A stretch of DNA of 43,746 bases from Candidatus Micrarchaeaceae archaeon (GCA_027310755.1 DAIDAE010000003.1:1-43746), one strand, 5' to 3'; shown: positions 1 through 8,029, counted from the first letter of the stretch. Notes: a model not told the origin generated them from the sequence alone. A program made the numbers and translations.

Positions 1-7
1 TATAAAG

Positions 8-20
8 ATATAAATATTTT
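8..20 (+). promoter_or_regulatory. TATA-box-like promoter element
   Basis: An A/T-only run containing ATAAATATTTT lies at the window edge. If it acts as an archaeal TATA box, transcription would begin near position 38-42, after the TTG at 23 and before the ATG at 59. It therefore favours the later start for the first gene. Confidence 0.45.
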
Positions 21-58
21 ATTTGAGTAAACTTATTAATACTCAAGTAAATGATAAC

Positions 59-928
59 ATGTTGGAAACTGTCATGCGCCCTGTTGCGGCGATCAGGACT
101 AAAGGGATGGCCCTTGCGCACGAGGCGGGGATCGACGAGGACGGGATAGGCATAAAGACCCTGCTCAGGACAAGGATAGTGGACAGCAGGTCCCTGGCCT
201 ACCTATGGATGGCGATAGAGAGCAACCTGAACGTGCTGATACTGGGTGACGGGCTCTCCGGCGGGCGACCCTTCATGTATTCGCTCTTTCCGTTAATACC
301 TCCTTACGACAGGACCATAGCTTTTGATTGCCATGCGAAAAACTCCAGATACCATGAAAACCTGATCAGCTACGTGCCATGCGGTCGGCACGAGGTGAGT
401 GGCGCACTAAAATCCGCAAGGGAGCTCCTGGCAAACAGGATAGTTGTGGCGGACCTGGAGAAATTTTCCAGGGAGGTGTTCTCCTGCGCAAACTGGGGGA
501 TCCCCTTCATCTCGACCATGGCGGGAGAGGAGCCCCGCATAGTTGACTCATTGAAGAAGAAGCGCGTTCCCGCCAATTCACTGAGCATGCTTGACGTTGT
601 CGTTTCGATGGGAAAGGCAGACGATTCCGTATGGAGGGTCAATGGCATCAGCGAATACCTTTGGTTCAGCAGGTCGGAGTATTTCATTGAGGAGGCGGTG
701 GCCTCCAAAAATTTTGAATTCAGGACGAACTGCGTGCTTGCGGGGGGCAAATTCAACAGCAAAAGCCTGCCCGTGTCAAAGGCGATGAAGGCGTACTCGG
801 ACCTCAACGTTGTAGGCAAAAAAGAGGCGGTCGAAGAGTTCGGGCGAAGGTCTGCATTTTTGGCAGGCTCTCTGGACAGCAATCTTCCAAGCAAGGAGTA
901 CATAGATTCCTATTTTGAGATAAAATAG
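59..928 (+). CDS. Degenerate type II/IV secretion (GspE/FlaI-like) ATPase homologue
   Basis: The protein resembles the C-terminal RecA-like domain of archaeal pilus/archaellum ATPases. It keeps the family context RIVDSRSLAYLWMAIESNLN before the nucleotide loop and a tail like VPANSLSMLDVVVSMGK. The Walker A loop reads GDGLSGGRP instead of GxxxxGK[T/S], so the essential Lys is missing. The Walker B region (VVADLEKF) and the His box (ISTMAGEE) are also altered. The usual long N-terminal domain is absent, and an in-frame stop at 11-13 shows the ORF does not continue upstream. An alternative TTG start lies at 23. It precedes a tRNA and a pilin-like gene. It is probably a non-hydrolysing paralogue with a structural or regulatory role, or a decaying gene; the ORF itself is intact. 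Confidence 0.7.
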   Translation: MLETVMRPVAAIRTKGMALAHEAGIDEDGIGIKTLLRTRIVDSRSLAYLWMAIESNLNVLILGDGLSGGRPFMYSLFPLIPPYDRTIAFDCHAKNSRYHENLISYVPCGRHEVSGALKSARELLANRIVVADLEKFSREVFSCANWGIPFISTMAGEEPRIVDSLKKKRVPANSLSMLDVVVSMGKADDSVWRVNGISEYLWFSRSEYFIEEAVASKNFEFRTNCVLAGGKFNSKSLPVSKAMKAYSDLNVVGKKEAVEEFGRRSAFLAGSLDSNLPSKEYIDSYFEIK

Positions 929-1003
929 CCCACCGTAAGTAATAAAGATTGATAAAGCCAAAGCATATCCGTAGTCACAGCTACGTAATTCCTATTTCTA
1001 CGT

Positions 1004-1075
1004 GGCCTTGGTGGTGTAAGGGCAGCACGGGAGGCTGTGGACCTCCAAGACCGGGTCCGATTCCCGGCCAAGGCC
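1004..1075 (+). tRNA. tRNA-His (GTG)
   Basis: The cloverleaf folds with a 7-bp acceptor stem (1005-1011 with 1068-1074), a 3-bp D stem, an anticodon stem GGAGG/CCTCC with loop CTGTGGA (anticodon GTG at 1037-1039), and T stem CCGGG/CCCGG. The extra 5' G at 1004 pairs with C at 1075, the G-1:C73 identity pair of tRNA-His, so G-1 is genome-encoded. No CCA is encoded, and a short T run follows at 1077-1080. No intron is present. Confidence 0.95.
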
Positions 1076-1133
1076 CTTTTCAATGCAAAAGACTAACTAA
1101 TTTAAACTTTTTTTACTAGTATCAAGGGATATC

Positions 1134-2039
1134 ATGCTGAGCAGTCGGTTAGCGAAATCCCAGAGTGCCATGGAATACCTAATGACATACGGCTGGGCGA
1201 TACTCATAATTGCTGTTGTGCTTGGCGCGCTCTTTCAGCTTGGAGTATTCAGCGGGATAGGAACGCCCAGAGCACAGCCGGGTAATTGTCAGGTAGTAAA
1301 GGTTGGCAGCGGAATCACGCAGACCATCTCCCTTGTAGGGGAATGCCAAGGTCAGCAGCCCGAGTACGTGGCGCAGTTTAACAACGGCTACATATTAGTT
1401 GCAAACCCTTCCCAGAACAATGGCTTCCCGAATGGTTATACAATGGGTGCATGGGTGCAGTACGTTAATCCGGAAAGCGAATGCGGATATGCGCTTGCAA
1501 TGGAAGATAGCAGCGGGCAGCCGCGCGGCGGCGCCGTGCTCTCATGCAGCAACAGTCCAAAGCCTTATGGCGAGACTATCAATAATGTTGGCTATAACGT
1601 ATATGCGCCTGCAACCGGATCCCAGCAGACTGTGGCGTTCAATACATGGACCTTCATCACACTCTCGTGGAACCCTGCTGCGCAGACAATAACATTCTAC
1701 ATTAACGGCGCCATAGAAGGTGCCCCAGTTTCGGACGGAATCCTCCCTTCAAACATGATAATGCAAAATACACCGTATTATGTGATAGGCGGCCAACCCG
1801 GCGGAAGCTCATGGAACGGGAAAGAGGCAGATGCGCAGCTGTACAACACATCCCTTTCAGCCAGTGAGATAATGGCACTATATCAGGAAGGCATCGGGGG
1901 TGCACCCATAAGACCGCAGAACATTGTTGGCTGGTGGCCGCTCAATGGCAATTTCAATGATTATAGCGGCAATGCGAATAACGGACAGGCTTACGGTGAA
2001 GTGACTTTCAGCAGCGACTACACGGCACCACAAACATGA
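1134..2039 (+). CDS. Type IV pilin-like (class III signal) protein with LamG/concanavalin-like domain
   Basis: The N-terminus carries a class III signal peptide: basic residues, then AKS|QSAMEYLMTYGWAIL and a hydrophobic stretch to about residue 40. The likely prepilin peptidase site is before Gln10, which gives Q+1 and E+5 as in archaeal type IV pilins, though Ser replaces Gly at -1. The rest, about 250 residues, looks like a LamG-type beta sandwich (WTFITLSWNPA, ITFYINGAIEG, then GWWPLNGNFNDYSGNANNGQ). The mature protein would be assembled on or anchored at the cell surface, probably as an adhesive pilin or pseudopilin. The degenerate pilus ATPase relative lies just upstream, separated by tRNA-His. 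The ligand cannot be deduced. Confidence 0.8.
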   Translation: MLSSRLAKSQSAMEYLMTYGWAILIIAVVLGALFQLGVFSGIGTPRAQPGNCQVVKVGSGITQTISLVGECQGQQPEYVAQFNNGYILVANPSQNNGFPNGYTMGAWVQYVNPESECGYALAMEDSSGQPRGGAVLSCSNSPKPYGETINNVGYNVYAPATGSQQTVAFNTWTFITLSWNPAAQTITFYINGAIEGAPVSDGILPSNMIMQNTPYYVIGGQPGGSSWNGKEADAQLYNTSLSASEIMALYQEGIGGAPIRPQNIVGWWPLNGNFNDYSGNANNGQAYGEVTFSSDYTAPQT

Positions 2040-2044
2040 CCCCG

Positions 2045-2773
2045 CTATTTCACTGTGATGGTCATGTTTGATATATAGAGGGTGTCACCGTTGGAGCTGA
2101 AGTTGTCGGACCATCTATTGCCTCCGATCACCAGATTATATGTCTGGTTTGTCAGAACCTGGACACCATAAATTGATGCAATCAAGCTGCCGTCTGCGTA
2201 GAAATTTGCAGTTCTGTTTTCAAGCACTATCCTGTAGTTATGGCTTCTCCTGTCATTGTTGAATAGAGTCCTTTTTATTTCAGGCGTGTTGTTGCTGGGC
2301 TGTACATACGCTTTTATTATGCCATAGCCGTTGCCTCCCCTCATTTCGTCTGTGATACCTATTTCCTCTCCGTTCCATGTGTATATATTGGTGGACAAGA
2401 AGGTATACATGTCGTCAAATTCATAAGGAGCTGTGGAGTTTGTGTTCCATGTGGCGGTGAAGCTATATTCTATGACATTCGAGTAGTTGTCGATGCTGAG
2501 TGCATGGCTGTACGACGGGTAGGATCCTAGGGTGTTTGTCGGATAGGTAACCACAAGCAGGCTATTTTCAATAAAAATTGGTATAGATATTTCTGGATTG
2601 CTGCTTTCAAGTACGAATTGACCTGAGCCAAGGTTATAGGTGTTCTTGGAAGGACCCTCTGCTGCATATAGGATTATGGCCAATAGCGCTACTGCGAAAA
2701 TAATCAATGCTATATTCCTCAGCCTCCAGACCGAGCCTCTTTTTTGTTTGTTTTCCATAAATCTCTCTTTCAA
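2045..2773 (-). CDS. Membrane-anchored surface protein with LamG-like beta-sandwich
   Basis: A basic cytoplasmic N-terminus is followed by one membrane segment (IALIIFAVALLAIILYAA, about residues 26-43) and a roughly 200-residue extracellular part rich in Asn, Ser and Thr with many NxS/T sequons. The stretch RIVLENRTANFYADGSLIASI is typical in style of concanavalin/LamG-type domains that display a binding strand with a turn. It converges on the LamG pilin gene with 5 nt between stop codons. Start candidates are Met1 and Met6. I assign no enzyme activity; it is a probable adhesin or S-layer-associated protein. Confidence 0.6.
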   Translation of the reverse strand: MKERFMENKQKRGSVWRLRNIALIIFAVALLAIILYAAEGPSKNTYNLGSGQFVLESSNPEISIPIFIENSLLVVTYPTNTLGSYPSYSHALSIDNYSNVIEYSFTATWNTNSTAPYEFDDMYTFLSTNIYTWNGEEIGITDEMRGGNGYGIIKAYVQPSNNTPEIKRTLFNNDRRSHNYRIVLENRTANFYADGSLIASIYGVQVLTNQTYNLVIGGNRWSDNFSSNGDTLYISNMTITVK

Positions 2774-2878
2774 AGCGCGCGTATTTAAAACATGGTGTTT
2801 TCATCCATCGCGATCAATATCCAATCTCATCCACGACCAGCTTTGGTGAATTGTCCCCATCGTCTCCGACTGCAAAAA

Positions 2879-4438
2879 TCAGAAGACGTAGGTCCCCCAC
2901 CATCTCACGAGTCTTTTCCAGCCTACCCGCAGCGGCGACGTGTTCTTTTTTATGTCCTTGATCATGGACCTGTACAATATCTTCTCCTCCGCGTCAAGTT
3001 TGCCCTCCTTTACTATCTCCTGCTTCTTGCCGTCGACTATCTGGGTCTCGGTCTTGCTGATGACGTCCTTTTTGACCATGCTGTACCATTCGTCAAGCGA
3101 GCTTCCATTCACATCCTTGTCCTGCAGCACGGTTATCATGTCCCCCATGGTGAGCTTCCTCGGTTTTTTGTGCTCGTGCTCATGCAGGAGAGGGAGCATC
3201 ACGGCCTTGTCGCATATCCTCTCTATATCGGCGGGTGAGTAACCGGCCGTCGCGCGCGATAGCCTGCCCCACGCCAGGTGCGCCCTTGGCATGTTTCTTG
3301 TATGGTACTCGAAAAGCTTCTTCCTGGTTTTATAATTGGGGGGTGCCACATATACATGATCGCCGAACCTGCCGCTTCTCTTCAGCGCAGGGTCTATGTC
3401 CCACGGGGTGTTTGTCGCCCCTATAACGTAAATGCCCTCCGGGTTTGCTTCCACTCCGCTCATTTCAACAAGAAACTGGTTGACCGCGAGCCTCAGGGCC
3501 GAGCTCTCTCCTCCCTCCGGTCCGCCCCCGCCGCCCCTTTTCACTCCAAGAGCGTCGAGTTCGTCGAAGAATATTATACATGGCGGGTTCTTCCTCGCCT
3601 GCTCAAAGATCTGGTGCAGGTTCTTTTCCGTGTTGCCAGTGTACATGTCCACTATCTGGTTCACCCTCGCTATTATCACGTTTGCGCCAGCCTCGCCCGC
3701 TATCGCGTTGACCGTGTACGTCTTTCCGGCGCCGGGAGGGCCATACAGCAGCGTGCCCAGTCCGAGTTTCTTTCCGTACCTCTTGAAGAGGTCCGGTTTC
3801 TGTATCGCAAGCACTATGTTGTCCTTCAGGTATTTCTTGAGCTTGTCGAGCCCAATCACGCTGTCAAACTTCTGGTTTGACTTGTAAAAAGCCAGCTTCT
3901 TTATCTGTCCCTCCTCTATTCTTGTCTCCGTGTAGTCATATTTGTTGAGCTCCAGCTGCTTTGTCTTGGAATTTTTGCCATATGTAGAATCCACGTGAAT
4001 GAGAGAGTCAATGTGCTCCAGCCTGTTTTTTGCCTCGGTATAATCCGGATTGTTGGCCAGCGCCTTTTCGTACCAGAACCTTGCGCCAAGCAGGTCGTTG
4101 TTTGTCTCCGCCATATCCCCTATGAGCAACGGGGCATCCCCGCTCTTCGGCTGCAGCTCCATGACCTTGTCAAGATCCTTCTTTGCGGAGCTGAAGTTGT
4201 TCATTATCCTGTAGGTAAGGGCCCTGTTGAAATACGCGTCGGCGTACTTCTGGTCTACTTTTATCGCCTCCGTAAACTCCGCTAGCGCATCGTTGTAGTT
4301 GCCCTCCTCAAAGAGGGAGTTACCCTTCTTCCAGTGGTCCTTTGCCAGAGGGTCCACCTGCGGCTTCTGCTCTGTCTTTTCGGCCTTCTCGGCCTTTGTC
4401 GCCTTGTCGCCGCCCTGTTTCCCGCCGCTTTCAGCCAT
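2879..4438 (-). CDS. TPR-AAA+ ATPase fusion protein
   Basis: A Lys/Glu-rich N-terminus (1-30) is followed by about three tetratricopeptide repeats (about 33-140; KGNSLFEEGNYNDALAEFTE is a clear TPR). A classical AAA domain starts near residue 190. Walker A is GPPGAGKT at 233-240, Walker B IIFFDELDAL at about 288-297, sensor-1 region IGATNTPWDID, and a possible arginine-finger region RSGRFGDHVY. A C-terminal AAA lid and a Vps4/katanin-like tail follow. It has one AAA domain, unlike Cdc48, so it is closer in layout to single-ring remodelling ATPases. The TPR part probably recruits protein substrates. It is transcribed alone, followed on the same strand by no close gene. Confidence 0.85.
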   Translation of the reverse strand: MAESGGKQGGDKATKAEKAEKTEQKPQVDPLAKDHWKKGNSLFEEGNYNDALAEFTEAIKVDQKYADAYFNRALTYRIMNNFSSAKKDLDKVMELQPKSGDAPLLIGDMAETNNDLLGARFWYEKALANNPDYTEAKNRLEHIDSLIHVDSTYGKNSKTKQLELNKYDYTETRIEEGQIKKLAFYKSNQKFDSVIGLDKLKKYLKDNIVLAIQKPDLFKRYGKKLGLGTLLYGPPGAGKTYTVNAIAGEAGANVIIARVNQIVDMYTGNTEKNLHQIFEQARKNPPCIIFFDELDALGVKRGGGGGPEGGESSALRLAVNQFLVEMSGVEANPEGIYVIGATNTPWDIDPALKRSGRFGDHVYVAPPNYKTRKKLFEYHTRNMPRAHLAWGRLSRATAGYSPADIERICDKAVMLPLLHEHEHKKPRKLTMGDMITVLQDKDVNGSSLDEWYSMVKKDVISKTETQIVDGKKQEIVKEGKLDAEEKILYRSMIKDIKKNTSPLRVGWKRLVRWWGTYVF

Positions 4439-4497
4439 GTTGAACCTTCTTTCCCTTGTCTCTAAAACATGATATTAATCATATTTAATGGTTTTTG

Positions 4498-4944
4498 TCA
4501 TCTTTCCTTCTCATTTTTATTATTGTCCATTGTATCGAGCAATACGTTCAGCGCCTCATCCACCTCCTTTATGCCAGGATCGCTCCTGGGGAGGTTCTTG
4601 AGAGTACTGCTCTTGAACTTGGCCAGCAGTTGCCTTGCCTTCCCGTTCAGGTGGAGCAGGTCCCTTGATTTCACCTTGTATTCGCCCCTGAGCTGCCTTA
4701 TCATGAGCTCGCTGTCAGAGAACACGCGGAGGTCATAATCCTTGTGATCCATGATGTTCTTGGTGCACCATTCGAGGGCCAGCACCAGCGCGGTATACTC
4801 GGCGAAATTATTTGTCTTTATTCCATTGTATACCGAATTTGCCCCCACAAGCTTCCCGCCTGCGTCCCTTATCACGTATCCGGAAGCACTGGGTCCCGGA
4901 TTGCCCCTTGCTGCGCCGTCCGTATACACATTTATTACTGGCAA
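4498..4944 (-). CDS. rnhA: Ribonuclease HI
   Basis: It cleaves RNA in RNA:DNA hybrids. The RNase H fold residues are visible: Asp9 in YTDGAARGNPGPSASGY, Glu49 in NNFAEYTALVLALE, Asp77 in VFSDSELMIRQL, and a final Asp129 in IKEVDEALN. The length of 148 residues is usual. The start is a TTG, forced because the in-frame codon three triplets upstream (4951-4953) is a stop and the next internal Met is too far in. It diverges from the AMMECR1-like gene, sharing a 65-bp promoter region. Confidence 0.9.
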   Translation of the reverse strand: MPVINVYTDGAARGNPGPSASGYVIRDAGGKLVGANSVYNGIKTNNFAEYTALVLALEWCTKNIMDHKDYDLRVFSDSELMIRQLRGEYKVKSRDLLHLNGKARQLLAKFKSSTLKNLPRSDPGIKEVDEALNVLLDTMDNNKNEKER

Positions 4945-5009
4945 GCATATTCACCGAACATGACCAATTATCCTTTGGCAAGCAATATTTAATAAAATCT
5001 GCACCCATA

Positions 5010-5618
5010 GTGTTATGTGATTCCCTGCCAGCCTACACCGTGGACGACGCCGGATTGCTGATAAAAGGAATAAGGAACGCCATAGAGCTCCAGATAATAA
5101 GCCCGAGATTCAGGCCAGAGATCATTGAGGAGCAGCTGCAGAAGTACGGCTCCAATGCCAGGATCCAGGTCCGGCTTTTTCACCATCCGACAAACACCCA
5201 GCGTGCTTTCTGCGCCAGGGAGGGCGTTTTGAGGAAGGCGATATCCAGCGCGGCATCGGCCATTGCGGCAGGCCAACCAGGGCAGCCTCCAATATCCGCA
5301 AAAGAATTGCCGGAACTGCTGGTAGAGATAAGCATATTCGATGATGAGGTTGCGCTCCCGGACGGCGCGGTGGGCAGGAGGAACGCCGTGGTACTTGGAA
5401 AAGACGGCCTAAAAGTGGAGTACGGGATGCACAGCGGCATGCTCATGCCTTCATATCCAGTGCGGAACGGGCTCAGCAAAACGGGGTTCCTTGAGGCGGC
5501 CTGCGAGTCTGCTGGGCTAGGAAAAGACTATTGGAAGCAGCCAAAAGTAAGAATCTATAAATTCGGGGTGCAAAGATTTATAGAAGAAACCCCCAACGGC
5601 AGGATAACAACCGGTTAA
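5010..5618 (+). CDS. AMMECR1-domain protein
   Basis: The C-terminal half matches the AMMECR1 fold: LVEISIFDDE, then LGKDGLKVEYGMHSGMLMPS and GFLEAACESAGLGKDYW. The GCIG-like motif usual in the family is not evident at the expected place (RAFCAREGVL). The GTG at 5010 is the best start: it lies about 22 nt after an A/T-rich TATA-like run (4982-4996), consistent with a leaderless mRNA, and earlier in-frame codons overlap rnhA. The molecular function of the family is not established, though it is sometimes associated with radical SAM proteins. It leads an operon with ubiD (4-nt gap) and ubiA. Confidence 0.8.
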   Translation: MLCDSLPAYTVDDAGLLIKGIRNAIELQIISPRFRPEIIEEQLQKYGSNARIQVRLFHHPTNTQRAFCAREGVLRKAISSAASAIAAGQPGQPPISAKELPELLVEISIFDDEVALPDGAVGRRNAVVLGKDGLKVEYGMHSGMLMPSYPVRNGLSKTGFLEAACESAGLGKDYWKQPKVRIYKFGVQRFIEETPNGRITTG

Positions 5619-5622
5619 TTCC

Positions 5623-7038
5623 ATGAAGGATCTAAGAGATTATGTAAAATACCTGTCCAGCAGGCATAGGCTGCTGGAAATAAACGAAGAGGTCGATCCA
5701 GACCTGGAGATATCGGCATTCACCGATGTTGCTGCCAGGGAAAGTGTGTATGAGAGCAAGACGCTTCTCTTCAACAATGTCAAGGGCTATAGCATCCCGG
5801 TTGTTACAAACCTTTTCGGCTCGATGTCAAGCGTGAAAGAACTCTTCAGCAACAGCTATGCCAGCGAGCTGCTCGGCAGCCTGGGCTCACTGAAATCAAA
5901 AGGCAAAATATCGCTGGTGAAGGGTTCGAAGATGTTCCTGGATTCAAAGCCAAAGCTTGTGGAATCCCAGCTGGGCAGATACAGGAGGCTCAACGGACTT
6001 GACGAACTGCCAATAACAAGGAGCTGGCCGAAGGACGGAGGCAAATTCATAACATGGCCGCTCGTCATAACCGAGAGCCCGAAGGACGGGTCTACAAACG
6101 TCGGCGTTTATCGGATGCAGGTGTATGACAGCCTGACCACTGGCATGCACTGGCAGGCCCAGAAGGGAGGCGCGATCCATGCAAAGGAGGCTGAAGAGGC
6201 AGGCAAGATTCTCAATGTCAGCGTATCCATAGGCACCGATCCGCACAACATGGTGGCTGCGGTGGCGCCATTGCCAGTCGGCTTCAGCGAATTCGCCTTT
6301 TCCGGCATAGTGAGAAGTTCCCCCACGGTGCTGATGAAGAACGGCAAATATCCATCCGTTCCGGCAAATTCAGAGATAATAATAAACGGCTACGTCGATC
6401 CCAAGGAAAAGAGGAAGGAGGGGCCCTATGGCGACCACACCGGATATTATTCATTTGTAGATCCGTACCCGGTCCTCCATGTCGATGCCATATACGCAAA
6501 GAAAGATCCTATCCTGCCAGCCAGCCTTGTGGGCCAGCCGTGGCACGAGGATGCGGTGCTCGGCCAATTCCTTTCCGATTTCCTCATGCCGGTCATAAAG
6601 GCGACAAATGAGAGCATCGTGGATATCTATCTCCCGCCGGAGGGAATATTCACCAACATGTGCTTTGTCTCGATGAAAAAAAGATTCCCCGGCGAGGCGA
6701 AGAAAGTGATGTTCTCCATACTCGGGCTGGGCCAGCTTTCATTCACCAAGATAATAGCGGTTTTCGACGATGACATAGACATAAGGGATGTCAGGAAGGT
6801 GCTTTGGGCGCTCGCCACAAGGGTAGAGCCGCAGAGGGACGTCCAGATAATAACCAATGCGCCGGCGGATTCCCTCGATCCAACGTCAAGCCTCCCCGCT
6901 TTCGGCTCAAAGATGCTGATAGATGCGACAAAGAAGACAAGGGAAGAGGGGTACAACAGGGAATGGCCTGAAACCCTTTCCATGCCAAAGGATCTTGTAG
7001 AAGAGGTTGAAAGGAAATGGCGACGCCTGAAAAGCTGA
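5623..7038 (+). CDS. ubiD: UbiD-family (prenylated-FMN) decarboxylase
   Basis: The family motifs are clear: NVGVYRMQVYDSLTTGMHW in the cofactor-binding part and EGPYGDHTGYYS, with the conserved Glu at about residue 266. The length of 471 is normal. UbiD enzymes decarboxylate unsaturated acids with prenylated FMN. In archaea the possible roles are a quinone precursor or the trans-anhydromevalonate phosphate decarboxylase of the archaeal mevalonate pathway. The direct overlap with a UbiA prenyltransferase (22 nt) supports a quinone role, but the sequence alone does not decide it. The UbiX flavin prenyltransferase needed for the cofactor is not in this window. Confidence 0.88.
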   Translation: MKDLRDYVKYLSSRHRLLEINEEVDPDLEISAFTDVAARESVYESKTLLFNNVKGYSIPVVTNLFGSMSSVKELFSNSYASELLGSLGSLKSKGKISLVKGSKMFLDSKPKLVESQLGRYRRLNGLDELPITRSWPKDGGKFITWPLVITESPKDGSTNVGVYRMQVYDSLTTGMHWQAQKGGAIHAKEAEEAGKILNVSVSIGTDPHNMVAAVAPLPVGFSEFAFSGIVRSSPTVLMKNGKYPSVPANSEIIINGYVDPKEKRKEGPYGDHTGYYSFVDPYPVLHVDAIYAKKDPILPASLVGQPWHEDAVLGQFLSDFLMPVIKATNESIVDIYLPPEGIFTNMCFVSMKKRFPGEAKKVMFSILGLGQLSFTKIIAVFDDDIDIRDVRKVLWALATRVEPQRDVQIITNAPADSLDPTSSLPAFGSKMLIDATKKTREEGYNREWPETLSMPKDLVEEVERKWRRLKS

Positions 7039-7871
7039 TCGGAATTGCGAATCTCATCAAGCTTGAGAACACCATCTTCGTACTGCCATTCACGTACATA
7101 GGCATGCTTCTTGCCGGACAATTCGTATTTTCCACATTCATCCTGATAACGCTCGCGCTCGTATTCGCCCGTGGCGCAGCATTCACGGCAAACAGGTACA
7201 CCGGGTTTGACCTCGATGCAAAAAATCCTAAGAAAAAAGGCTTCCCGAGCGTAATTATGTACTCAAAGGCGGATCTGATGGTTATATTTGCCGCCTTTGC
7301 CATACTTTTTGAGGCGTGTGCATATCTCCTGAACACTATTTCTGCAATTTTGGCCCCGGTGGTGCTGCTGCTTGTTGTCATGGAGCCGTTGGCGAAGAAA
7401 TATACGCCGCACAGGCACCTCACAATGGCGTTTGTCATCGGACTCGGCATACTCGGAGGATATGTCGGCACATCCGGGATAATCCCGACGATATTGCCCA
7501 TATACGTGCTCCTCTTTGGTTATACCGCATTTTCCGGGGGCTCGGACGTGATACATACGCTGATGTATGTGGATTTCGATAAGAAGAACGGGCTCAGGAC
7601 GTATCCGGTAAAGTATGGGCCGGAGAAGGCAAAGCAGATATCAAAATACCTTCATTACTGGTCTTCGGCGCTTTTCATAGAGTTCGGGGCGCTCCTGGGT
7701 TCAATAGTTGTAGTGTCTGCTGGCGCAATAACTCTCGCCATCTTCTTCCTTGAGCACCGCAACCTTTCGGAGAAAAGCGACAGGTCAATATCGACTACAT
7801 TCTTCTATTACAATGCAGCGGTATCGATAATAATGTTAGTGTCAGTAATAATCTTTATCTATTCGTATTAG
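7017..7871 (+). CDS. ubiA: UbiA-family polyprenyltransferase
   Basis: This integral membrane protein has about eight hydrophobic segments. It has the two Asp-rich prenyl-diphosphate/Mg sites of the UbiA superfamily: NRYTGFDLDAKNP (about 59-71) and SDVIHTLMYVDFDKKNGLR in the second half. The second motif resembles 4-hydroxybenzoate polyprenyltransferases of menaquinone/ubiquinone pathways (UbiA/MqnP) more than geranylgeranylglyceryl phosphate lipid enzymes; this is a judgement by eye. It overlaps ubiD by 22 nt, so the two are probably translationally coupled. The enzyme would attach the isoprenoid tail at the membrane. Confidence 0.87.
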   Translation: MATPEKLIGIANLIKLENTIFVLPFTYIGMLLAGQFVFSTFILITLALVFARGAAFTANRYTGFDLDAKNPKKKGFPSVIMYSKADLMVIFAAFAILFEACAYLLNTISAILAPVVLLLVVMEPLAKKYTPHRHLTMAFVIGLGILGGYVGTSGIIPTILPIYVLLFGYTAFSGGSDVIHTLMYVDFDKKNGLRTYPVKYGPEKAKQISKYLHYWSSALFIEFGALLGSIVVVSAGAITLAIFFLEHRNLSEKSDRSISTTFFYYNAAVSIIMLVSVIIFIYSY

Positions 7872-7878
7872 AGTAGAT

Positions 7879-7940
7879 TGGGCTCATAGCTTAGAATGCG
7901 AATTTATGATTCTTTGTCTATAAAAAAATTCGCAGGCCCA
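7879..7940 (+). other. Truncated tRNA-Ile-like hairpin element
   Basis: Bases 7880-7893 (GGGCTCATAGCTTA) match the first 14 bases of the downstream tRNA-Ile gene except one. A perfect 9-bp hairpin follows, TGCGAATTT (7897-7905) with AAATTCGCA (7926-7934), and then GGCCCA, which pairs with the 5' GGGC(T) and ends in A like a discriminator base. There is no anticodon arm or T arm, so it is not a normal tRNA. It may be a deletion derivative of a duplicated tRNA-Ile or a small structured RNA. Confidence 0.5.
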
Positions 7941-7981
7941 GGCGGATTTATACCTGACGTTAAAGTGTCTAGTAAAAGTAA

Positions 7982-7993
7982 AACATATATAGG
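7982..7993 (+). promoter_or_regulatory. TATA box for tRNA-Ile
   Basis: The run AACATATATAGG fits an archaeal TATA box and predicts transcription from about position 8012, just ahead of tRNA-Ile (8030). Confidence 0.5.
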
Positions 7994-8009
7994 TTTAACT
8001 AAGAATAAG

Positions 8010-8028
8010 CTATTGCTTCAAGCAATAG
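8010..8028 (+). repeat. Perfect hairpin abutting the tRNA-Ile 5' end
   Basis: CTATTGCT (8010-8017) and AGCAATAG (8021-8028) form an 8-bp perfect stem with a 3-nt loop. One base separates it from the first base of the tRNA. It could form in the 5' leader and affect RNase P processing, or be a DNA palindrome. Confidence 0.6.
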
Positions 8029-8029
8029 T

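Noticed and set aside
3278-3880. Long plus-strand ORF opposite the TPR-AAA gene
   Set aside because: It is antisense to a clear AAA domain and encodes no recognisable motif; its composition reflects the codon pattern of the real gene.
6791-7501. 236-codon minus-strand ORF across ubiD/ubiA
   Set aside because: It lies opposite two well-supported genes with family motifs and has no domain of its own.
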